From an uncultured Phascolarctobacterium sp. (GTDB taxonomy: Bacteria > Bacillota > Negativicutes > Acidaminococcales > Acidaminococcaceae): 22,192 nt of DNA. The notes beneath the pieces were generated by a model, which was not told the origin of the DNA, ran no database searches, and saw only the letters and a list, made by a program, of their open reading frames with translations. Below, piece after piece: positions 13,641 to 19,869 of this stretch. Every line of letters begins with the position of its first letter. Position 1 is the first letter of the stretch. A program made the translations under genes and the position numbers. The stretch lies in NCBI RefSeq assembly GCF_900753045.1, contig NZ_CAADXO010000032.1, forward strand, positions 1-22,192, read 5' to 3'.

Positions 13641-14921
13641 ATGAAATTTTTAGATTATCTTTTTCATGGTAAAGAGCTGCGATATATCGACAGCTATTTT
13701 AAAATGCTGAACGGATACAGCCCGACGTTTACCAGTTATAACGGCGGCGTATATGAAATGGATTTAACCAGAACGGCAGTAAACAGCTTTGCGACACATT
13801 GCAGTAAACTTAAGCCGGAGATTGAGGGCAGCGCCCTTAAGTCACTGGAAAAGACACTACAACATAAGCCCAACTATTTTATGGACACAACAAAATTTAT
13901 TAAGCGTCTGGCAACGTATGTAGCGGTGGAACACACCGCTTTTATTATACCTATCGAGGACGAGTACGGGCGGCTTTGTGGCTGGTATCCATTGAGAGCG
14001 CAACGCTGCGAAGTCGTAGAGGCAGCAGGGCAGGTGTATTTACGGTATCTGTTTGCAAATGGCGAGCATGGAGCTATAGAGTTTGAACGTGTAGGCATTA
14101 TGACAGACTTTGAATACACAGACGACCTTTTCGGAGAGGACAACAGAACACTTAAGCCAACAATGCAGCTGATACATACGCAAAACGAGGGAATTATAAA
14201 CGCTGTCAAAAATTCTGCAAATATCCGCTTTCTGGCAAAAGTGGCAAATATGTTGAAACCAGAGGATATAAAGAAAGAGCGACAGCGTTTTACCGAGGAT
14301 AACTTAAGCGCCGACAACGATAGCGGCATGATAATTTATGATAACAAGTTTAGTGAGCTGAAACAGGTAGAGAGCAAACCATACACGCCAAACGCATTGC
14401 AGATGCAGAATATACAGGAAAATGTATGCACGCATTTTGGTACAAACATGGATATTTTACAAAATAAATTTGATGAAAATACGTGGAATGCTTACTACGA
14501 GGGGAAAATAGAACCGTTTGCAATACAGCTATCGCTTGTTATGACAAATATGAGTTTTACCGAGAGAGAAAGAGCTTGCGGTAATGCTATTTTCTTTTCT
14601 GCAAACCGCCTGCAATATGCCAGCAACGCCACAAAGTTAAGTGTAAGCACACAGCTTTTTGACCGTGCGCTATTGAACAGAAACGGCGTTATGGATATAT
14701 GGAACATGGCACACGTTGAGGACGGGGAAAAGTATTATATCCGCAAAGAGTATACCGAGGTAAGCGAACTGCAAAACAGTAATGGAAAGCCACAGATAAT
14801 TATACAGCAAGCGCCCATAGCAACAGGGCAGCAGGCAGAGCCGCAGCAGACACCGCCAGCGGCAGCAGGCGAACCAGCAGGCGGGCTGGGAGAGAAAGAG
14901 GGTGTAAATAATGCCGATTAA
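13641..14921 (+). CDS. Phage portal protein
   Basis: 426 residues after AAAGGAGAGTAAACGGC. HK97-type portal of the Phage_portal family. The N-terminus (FLDYLFHGKELRYIDSYFKMLNGYSP) and the stretches DLTRTAVNSFATHCSKLKPE and LATYVAVEHTAFIIPI are typical; the C-terminal tail is Gln/Pro/Ala rich (QQTPPAAAGEPAGG), a normal disordered end. It forms the dodecameric channel at one capsid vertex. The stop overlaps the protease gene by 11 bases. Confidence 0.93.
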   Translation: MKFLDYLFHGKELRYIDSYFKMLNGYSPTFTSYNGGVYEMDLTRTAVNSFATHCSKLKPEIEGSALKSLEKTLQHKPNYFMDTTKFIKRLATYVAVEHTAFIIPIEDEYGRLCGWYPLRAQRCEVVEAAGQVYLRYLFANGEHGAIEFERVGIMTDFEYTDDLFGEDNRTLKPTMQLIHTQNEGIINAVKNSANIRFLAKVANMLKPEDIKKERQRFTEDNLSADNDSGMIIYDNKFSELKQVESKPYTPNALQMQNIQENVCTHFGTNMDILQNKFDENTWNAYYEGKIEPFAIQLSLVMTNMSFTERERACGNAIFFSANRLQYASNATKLSVSTQLFDRALLNRNGVMDIWNMAHVEDGEKYYIRKEYTEVSELQNSNGKPQIIIQQAPIATGQQAEPQQTPPAAAGEPAGGLGEKEGVNNAD

Positions 14922-15507
14922 GAAAGAGCGGGAATATAGGGCGCTGGCAGCGCCATTGACAGCGCAGAGTGCAACGAAATTGATACAGACGGAGTATTAC
15001 GTAGAGGGTTACGCCACTACGTTTGATACGCCGTATTTGCTGTATGAATTTGAGGACGGCACAAAGATTTACGAAAGAATAGACGCACACGCTTTAGACG
15101 GTGCAGACATGAGCGACGTTATCATGCAGTACGACCATGAGGGCAGGGTATTTGCCAGACAGTCAAATAAGACACTGATTTTACAGCCGGACTATAAAGG
15201 GCTTAAGGTGGCAGCTGATTTAGGCAAGACAGATTTAGCCCGTGGGCTATACCAAGACATAGAGGCGGGCATGATAAATAAAATGTCATGGGCTTTTAGC
15301 GTAGCAGAGGAAAGCTACGACAGAGAAACACATACAAGGACGATTTTGAAAATCAAGAAAGTTTATGATGTATCAGCCGTGAGCATTCCAGCAAACGGCG
15401 ATACTGAAATAAGCGCCCGTGCTTTTGCGAGTAGGAGTTACGAGCAGGAGCGGCAGGAGTTGCTTAAGAGGCGGGCAGCAATACTAAAGATTAGAGCGAG
15501 CTTATAA
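14911..15507 (+). CDS. HK97-family prohead protease
   Basis: 198 residues. VEGYATTFDTPY at the start, the catalytic His in QYDHEGRVFAR (H76), the Ser in NKMSWAFSV (S126), and the late DVSAVSIPANGDT are the signatures of the HK97 prohead protease (herpesvirus assemblin fold). It removes the delta domain of the capsid protein during maturation. The MCP gene follows directly and keeps the coiled delta domain at its N-terminus, consistent with cleavage. Confidence 0.95.
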   Translation: MPIKKEREYRALAAPLTAQSATKLIQTEYYVEGYATTFDTPYLLYEFEDGTKIYERIDAHALDGADMSDVIMQYDHEGRVFARQSNKTLILQPDYKGLKVAADLGKTDLARGLYQDIEAGMINKMSWAFSVAEESYDRETHTRTILKIKKVYDVSAVSIPANGDTEISARAFASRSYEQERQELLKRRAAILKIRASL

Positions 15508-15535
15508 AATCCAAGACCAGAAAGGAAACATAACA

Positions 15536-16768
15536 ATGAGATTAAAAGAAATTGAGGAAAGATTAGCAGCAATTAAAAACGAGCTTACCACAAGAGCAGC
15601 GGAGCTGAAAGAGGAAGAAATTACAGCGCTGGAGAATGAGGTAACAGCTTTACAGGAAGAGAGAGCGGCAATTAAGGCAGCAGCAGAAAAGCGTAGCGCA
15701 CTGCTTGCGAGAATTGCAGCAGGCGAAAGCGTAGGCGACGGAGAGGGAGACGGCAGCGGACAGCAGAGAGTGCTTAGAAATTTCAAGGGAGCAGCTGGCG
15801 AGGGCGATAACGACGACAAATACGGCAGCATGGAATACCGCAAAGCATTTATGAAATATGTATGCAGAGGCGAGGCGCTGCCGAAAGAGTACAGAGCAGA
15901 TGCGGTAAGCAAAAGCACAGACGTAGGCGCAGTTATCCCTACCACAGTGCTTAACCAGATTGTAGAAAAGCTGGAAAGCACAGGTATGATTTTAGCCCTT
16001 GTAACCAGAACTGCATACAAGGGCGGCGTTTCTATCCCCGTATCTACTGTAAAGCCTACTGCAACATGGGTAAATGAGGGAGCGGGCAGCGACAAGCAGA
16101 AAAAGAATATTGCAAAAGACGGTATGATTACTTTTGCATACCATAAGCTGCGCTGTGCAGTAGCCGTATCTCTGGAAGTAGATACAATGGCAATCAGCGC
16201 TTTTGAAACACTGCTTATTAACAATATTGTTGAGGCAATGACAAAAGCGTTAGAGCAGGCAATCATTGACGGAAACGGAACAGGAAAACCGAAAGGAATT
16301 TTAGCAGAGACACCAGCCGACGGGCAGACAATCGAGAGCGCCGCACCGTCTTACAGTGATTTGATTAAGGCAGAGGGTGCTTTACCTATGGCTTATGAAA
16401 ATGGCGCTGTGTGGTGCATGAGTAAAAAGACCTTTATGGAATATGTAGGCATGACAGATAAGAACGGGCAGCCTATCGCAAAAGTGAACTATGGAACATC
16501 TGGAAAGCCGGAGAGAACGCTTTTAGGCAGAACAGTTGTACTTTGCGATTACGTAGCAAGCTACAGCGCAGCACTTGCGAAAGATACAATTTTTGCATTC
16601 CTTTTCAATTTCAAGGACTACGTGCTTAATACAAACTACTCTATGGGCGTAAAGAAGTATGAGGACAACGACACAGACGACCAGATTACAAAGGGCATTA
16701 TGCTTGTAGACGGCAAGGTAGTAGACAAAAACAGCCTTGTAGTTGTAAAGAAAATCGAGGCAGTGTAA
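15536..16768 (+). CDS. Major capsid protein, HK97 family
   Basis: 410 residues after AGAAAGGAAACATAAC. Residues 1-100 form the coiled-coil delta/scaffold domain (RLKEIEERLAAIKNELTTRA and EEEITALENEVTALQEERAAI) expected to be removed by the protease. The capsid core follows: STDVGAVIPTTVLNQIVEKL, GGVSIPVSTV, ALEQAIIDGNGTGKPKGIL and VLCDYV are the usual HK97-fold hallmarks. None of its 24 Ile codons is ATA, unlike its neighbours, which fits a gene expressed at very high level. Confidence 0.96.
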   Translation: MRLKEIEERLAAIKNELTTRAAELKEEEITALENEVTALQEERAAIKAAAEKRSALLARIAAGESVGDGEGDGSGQQRVLRNFKGAAGEGDNDDKYGSMEYRKAFMKYVCRGEALPKEYRADAVSKSTDVGAVIPTTVLNQIVEKLESTGMILALVTRTAYKGGVSIPVSTVKPTATWVNEGAGSDKQKKNIAKDGMITFAYHKLRCAVAVSLEVDTMAISAFETLLINNIVEAMTKALEQAIIDGNGTGKPKGILAETPADGQTIESAAPSYSDLIKAEGALPMAYENGAVWCMSKKTFMEYVGMTDKNGQPIAKVNYGTSGKPERTLLGRTVVLCDYVASYSAALAKDTIFAFLFNFKDYVLNTNYSMGVKKYEDNDTDDQITKGIMLVDGKVVDKNSLVVVKKIEAV

Positions 16769-16775
16769 TTAACAA

Positions 16776-16803
16776 GGCAGCTGGTGTATAAACACTGGCT
16801 GCC
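16776..16803 (+). terminator. Hairpin after capsid gene, no T run
   Basis: GGCAGCTGGTGT pairs with ACACTGGCTGCC around ATAA, 12 pairs with two G-U. It lies 7 bases after the capsid stop and is followed by the next gene's ribosome site rather than by T. It more likely protects the 3' end or tunes read-through than stops transcription fully. Confidence 0.55.
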
Positions 16804-16820
16804 AGAAAGCGAGGTAGACC

Positions 16821-17201
16821 ATGAAAGGGTATTTAGACGCTAAAGAACTGGAAAGCTACAAGAAAGAAGATTTGCAGGAACTGGCAAAGCAGCTGGGTGT
16901 AGATGCAGAGGGAACAAAGAAAGAAATTGCTACACGCTGCGCAGCGGTTGAGGTAGACATACCGGACGAAAGCGAGCTTACAGAAGAGGATAAAAGAGCA
17001 GCGGAAGAGGCGGCAGCAGAGGCAGCAGCGAAAGCCGAAGAGGAAGAGGCAGCCACAGAGCTTGTAAAAGTAAAAGCACAGCGCCGTTTCCTTGACAAGG
17101 AATTAAACCAGATTAAGGATACTGGGGACGAATACGCAGTAAGCAGAGAACGTGCAGCAGTTCTGGAAGAGGCAGGCGTAGCAGCAGTAATAGAAGAGTA
17201 A
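16821..17201 (+). CDS. Small late protein with SAP/HeH-like N-terminus
   Basis: 126 residues after GAAAGCGAGGTAGACC. The N-terminal KKEDLQELAKQLGVDAEGTKKEIATRC (about 14-40) has the SAP/HeH helix-extended-loop-helix pattern that often binds DNA. A long acidic Ala/Glu stretch forms a helix in the middle. The C-terminal VKVKAQRRFLDKELNQIKDTGDEYAVSRERAAVLEEAGVA resembles a small module found in phage genes between capsid and connector. It may be a minor head or head-tail joining component. The function is not established. Confidence 0.7.
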   Translation: MKGYLDAKELESYKKEDLQELAKQLGVDAEGTKKEIATRCAAVEVDIPDESELTEEDKRAAEEAAAEAAAKAEEEEAATELVKVKAQRRFLDKELNQIKDTGDEYAVSRERAAVLEEAGVAAVIEE

Positions 17202-17218
17202 GAAAGAGGGTGCAGGCT

Positions 17219-17554
17219 ATGGCAGCAGATACCACAACATTAACCGAGAAAATGCGGGCGGCGCTGCGTATCAGCAGCACCAGTGAGAAAATTACAGAGG
17301 AAATAAACGACTGTATAGCCGCCTGCAAAGCTGATATGAAAAACGACGGCGTAAAAGTGATAAAAGAGACAGACGGGTTGATTATCAGAGCAATTACACT
17401 GTATTGCAAGGCAGAGTTTGGTTTTAACAATGCTGCGGAACAATTTAGAAAGTCATACGACGCACTTAAAATGCGCTTATCTTTATCAGCAGAATACAAC
17501 ACAGCGCCGCAAGTGTCCGAAACGGACACCAACAGCACAGAAAGTGGGGTGTAA
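17219..17554 (+). CDS. Head-tail connector (gp6-like)
   Basis: 111 residues from the ATG at 17219, with AGAAAGAGGG before it; a GTG at 17210 is a weaker option. TEKMRAALRISSTSEKITEEINDCIAACKADM and LIIRAITLYCKAEFGFNN are typical of the gp6-like/phage connector family that forms the ring under the portal. Its last codons hold the second copy of the 17-bp palindrome and encode VSETDT, after which the tail NSTESGV overlaps the signals for the next gene. Confidence 0.8.
   Translation: MAADTTTLTEKMRAALRISSTSEKITEEINDCIAACKADMKNDGVKVIKETDGLIIRAITLYCKAEFGFNNAAEQFRKSYDALKMRLSLSAEYNTAPQVSETDTNSTESGV
17513..17529. repeat. 17-bp palindrome, copy 2
   Basis: GTGTCCGAAACGGACAC, identical to 9067-9083 and again in frame as VSETDT at the 3' end of a gene unrelated to the first. 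Downstream GCACAGAAAGTGGGGTG resembles the sequence after copy 1. Confidence 0.85.
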
Positions 17555-17558
17555 AGCG

Positions 17559-17882
17559 GTGGAGTGGCTGGACGAATTAACACTTATTGCAGAAACAACA
17601 GCAGAAAACAGGGGAAATAAAAACGGCTTTGCAGTAAAGCCGGAAGAAAGCACCCGCACTGTATTCTGTAACAAAAAATCAGTAGGGTACAGTGAATATT
17701 TTAAGAGCCAGCAGACAGGAAAACTGGTAGAGGCAAAGTACGAGGTACACAAGGCAGATTATGGCGGCGAGGACGTAGTAGAAGTAAACGGGCGGCGCTA
17801 TTTTGTACTTAAGACCTACGATACAGGAACAGACACCATAGAGCTTACGCTTACAGATTTACGCCACAGAAACAAGGTGTAA
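17559..17882 (+). CDS. Phage head closure protein
   Basis: 107 residues from a GTG at 17559. The frame is open further upstream, but the family starts like EWLDELTLIAET. The pattern FAVKPEESTRTVFCNKKSVGYSEYFKSQQTGKL and VVEVNGRRYFVLKTYDTGTDTIELTL matches the phage head-tail joining/head closure family (SPP1 gp16-like) that caps the connector and joins to the tail. Its place between the connector and HK97 gp10-like genes supports this. Confidence 0.8.
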   Translation: MEWLDELTLIAETTAENRGNKNGFAVKPEESTRTVFCNKKSVGYSEYFKSQQTGKLVEAKYEVHKADYGGEDVVEVNGRRYFVLKTYDTGTDTIELTLTDLRHRNKV

Positions 17883-17884
17883 GC

Positions 17885-18316
17885 ATGGGAGAGTTTAACA
17901 CAGTCGGGCTGGAAGATATTATAGACGCTTTCAGCCGGAGAGAGGCGGCTACAGTTGAGGCAGTCCCCAAAATGCTTAAAGCTGGTGCTGATGTGCTGAT
18001 AGAGGCACAGAGAGCAGAGGCACAGGCAATGGGACTGAATGAAACGGGCGGTTTTATCAATTCCATAAAAGCTACGGACGTAAAGGGCGACGATACGGAG
18101 AAATACGTAGAGATATACCCACAGGGACGGGCAAAGCATGGAAACGACAGAAAAGGAGATAAAAGCAAGGTGCGCTATGCAACAATCGGCTTTGTGGCAG
18201 AGTACGGCACAAGTAGCCACGCTGCACGCCCTTATATGACAGTGGCAAACGAAAAGGCGCACGAAAAGGTAGTAGAGGCACAGCGCAGTATATGGGAGAG
18301 TGAAACAGGCGAATGA
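17885..18316 (+). CDS. HK97 gp10-like morphogenesis protein
   Basis: 143 residues starting two bases after the head closure stop. The motif RYATIGFVAEYGTSSHAARPYMTVANEKA near residues 98-126 (FVAEYGTS, ARPY) is the hallmark of the HK97 gp10 family of head-tail/tail-joining proteins. The C-terminus is helical. It overlaps the next gene by four bases. Confidence 0.88.
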   Translation: MGEFNTVGLEDIIDAFSRREAATVEAVPKMLKAGADVLIEAQRAEAQAMGLNETGGFINSIKATDVKGDDTEKYVEIYPQGRAKHGNDRKGDKSKVRYATIGFVAEYGTSSHAARPYMTVANEKAHEKVVEAQRSIWESETGE

Positions 18317-18639
18317 GTATACAGGAGATTTTAGAAAGCGCAGGGTTGCCAGCCCAGAGAGGCGTTTACACTGGACGGGATAAGCCAGACGCATATTATA
18401 CGTTTCTGCGGCTGCTGGGTACGCCTGCGGTAAATGCAGACGACGAAGAGAAAGAGCGCAGGGAAATGTATAGAGTTACGCTTTTCCATAAGGGCGATTT
18501 TGAGGCGCAGCTTGATAAGACAAAAGAGGTATTGAAAGCAGCAGGCGTTTATATCAACAGCATAGACGCAGAAAGCTACGAAACAGAAACGGGGTACTGG
18601 TTAGTGCCTATCACAGTCGAGATTTTGAAAGAGGAGTGA
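18313..18639 (+). CDS. Tail terminator/completion protein
   Basis: 108 residues overlapping the previous stop by four bases. IQEILESAGLPAQRGVYTGRDKPDAYYTFLRLLGTPA, then EMYRVTLFHKGDFEAQLDKTKEVLKAAGVYIN and ESYETETGYWLVPITVEIL fit the tail terminator family (SPP1 gp17/lambda gpU-like fold), which ends tail tube growth and forms the join to the head. The assignment rests on pattern and on gene order before the tail tube gene. Confidence 0.78.
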   Translation: MSIQEILESAGLPAQRGVYTGRDKPDAYYTFLRLLGTPAVNADDEEKERREMYRVTLFHKGDFEAQLDKTKEVLKAAGVYINSIDAESYETETGYWLVPITVEILKEE

Positions 18640-18646
18640 TTAAACA

Positions 18647-19210
18647 ATGACACTGGGACTGAAAGATTTATATTACGCCGTATGCACAGAGGCAGACGGA
18701 GCAGAGAGCTACGGGACACCTAAGAAAATGGCAGAGGCAATGAGCGCCGATTTATCCGTAAAGACAGCAGACGGCAGCTTGTATGCAGACGACACATTAA
18801 GCGAGAGCGTCACGGAGTTTGCAAGCGGAACGCTTAAGCTGGGAATTAAAGACCTTACGCCGGAAGTGCTGGCAGAGCTGCTGGGACAGGCAGTAGATAA
18901 GAACAGCGTAGTGTGGGCGGGAAAAGAGGACGAGCCGCCGTATGTTGCTGTAGGGTTCAGAGCTAAGAAAACGGGTGGTAAATACCGTTACGTATGGCTG
19001 CTTAAAGCAAAATTTAAAGTACCGTCTGAAAAGTACGAAACAAAGGGCGAGAGTATCAAGTTTAACACGCCGGACATTGAGGCATCTTTTACAACAAGAA
19101 AGAAAGATAACTTGTGGAAAGCAGACTTTGTGGGAACAGAGGAAAGCGCAGCGGCTAAAACGTGGTTTACAGCAGTGCCGGAAAAGGCAGCAGCAATGGA
19201 AAGTGTATAA
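18647..19210 (+). CDS. Major tail protein, phi13 family
   Basis: 187 residues after GAGGAGTGATTAAACA. The start MTLGLKDLYYAVCTE, followed by AEAMSADLSVKTADGSLYADD and TLKLGIKDLTPEVLAELLG, with RYVWLLKAKFKVPSEKYETKGESIKFNTPDIEASF, is the phi13-family tail tube pattern. It polymerises into the tail tube around the tape measure. A hairpin follows the stop, as is usual after abundant structural genes. Confidence 0.9.
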   Translation: MTLGLKDLYYAVCTEADGAESYGTPKKMAEAMSADLSVKTADGSLYADDTLSESVTEFASGTLKLGIKDLTPEVLAELLGQAVDKNSVVWAGKEDEPPYVAVGFRAKKTGGKYRYVWLLKAKFKVPSEKYETKGESIKFNTPDIEASFTTRKKDNLWKADFVGTEESAAAKTWFTAVPEKAAAMESV

Positions 19211-19226
19211 AACAGGAAAGGAGAGA

Positions 19227-19258
19227 GGCGTAGCATGGGCTGCGCCTTAATTTTATAT
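19227..19258 (+). terminator. Hairpin after tail tube gene with ATG in loop
   Basis: GGCGTAGC (19227-19234) pairs with GCTGCGCC (19239-19246), with one G-U, around ATGG, then TTAATTTTAT. A strong GAAAGGAGAGAGG lies directly before it. It has the form of a weak intrinsic terminator and may limit transcription into the next genes. Confidence 0.6.
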
Positions 19259-19259
19259 C

Positions 19260-19664
19260 ATGGGAGCATTAAAGAGCGGGGCTTTTCCCGTAGAGCTGAA
19301 CGGCAAAGAATATGGTTTACTTTTTTCGCTGAACGCATTAGACGAAGTACAGGAAAAGTTTGGGGGCTACGACAAATTAAGTGAGGTATTCAATAAAGAT
19401 AACCCAAACCTTTTTAAAGATACAAGGTGGTTACTTACGCTGCTTATTAACGAGGCACTTTTAGCAGAGGACGAAAACGCCCAGCTGCTTGAAGAGAAGA
19501 GGGTAGGCAGACTGATACACGCAGGAAATTTGCAGGAAGTACAGAGCGCTATTTTTAAATCGTTCTACAGAGGAACTGCGGGAGACAACAGCGACACAGA
19601 GAACGAAAACGACGGAGAAGAAACAACAGAAGAGGGAAACAGGGCAGCCGTGCAGGAAAATTAG
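19260..19664 (+). CDS. Tail assembly chaperone (gpG-like, zero-frame product)
   Basis: 134 residues from the ATG at 19260. An in-frame TAA at 19248 excludes an earlier start, and no ribosome site lies close before this ATG. The sequence GAFPVELNGKEYGLLFSLNALDEVQEKFGG and RWLLTLLINEALLAEDENAQLLEEKRVGRLIHAG is that of gp13-like/lambda gpG-type tail assembly chaperones. They coat the tape measure during assembly. The acidic C-terminus NSDTENENDGEETTEEG is usual. Within it sits GGGAAAC, where some ribosomes slip into the next frame. Confidence 0.88.
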   Translation: MGALKSGAFPVELNGKEYGLLFSLNALDEVQEKFGGYDKLSEVFNKDNPNLFKDTRWLLTLLINEALLAEDENAQLLEEKRVGRLIHAGNLQEVQSAIFKSFYRGTAGDNSDTENENDGEETTEEGNRAAVQEN

Positions 19665-19867
19665 ATACTGCACGGCTTTTGTATATTGCAGTAGTGCTTT
19701 TGAGATACAGGGAACGTGAGGCATGGAGAAAAACACCATACCAGATAACGACACTGTTTAAATATCACAAGGAATATAACCCGCACATTTTCCGACAGGA
19801 ACAGGCGGGAACACCAGCAGCTACAGAAAACATGGACGATATAGACATAGCGTTAGGGGGCTTTTAA
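19260..19867 (+). CDS. Frameshifted tail assembly chaperone (gpGT-like fusion)
   Basis: A -1 frameshift at G GGA AAC (19634-19640) would join the zero-frame protein to the downstream frame, giving about 202 residues. The new C-terminal part reads AWRKTPYQITTLFKYHKEYNPHIFRQ and ends DDIDIALGGF, the usual T-part of Firmicutes phage chaperones. The frame has no good start of its own (only a TTG at 19679) and is open back past the slip site. The fusion bridges tail tube and tape measure during assembly. The mechanism is strongly supported by the signals but not demonstrated here. Confidence 0.85.
19634..19677 (+). promoter_or_regulatory. Programmed -1 frameshift signal
   Basis: Slippery heptamer GGGAAAC at 19634-19640 in the correct zero-frame register (G GGA AAC). 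After a five-base spacer, a perfect 10-bp stem AGCCGTGCAG/CTGCACGGCT (19646-19655 with 19668-19677) closes a 12-base loop that contains the zero-frame TAG. The layout is the standard -1 frameshift stimulator. Confidence 0.88.
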
Positions 19868-19869
19868 TT

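Noticed and set aside
15502..16266. Open frame of 254 codons on the minus strand
   Set aside because: Antisense to the capsid gene; Ser/Ala-rich with no domain or start signal.
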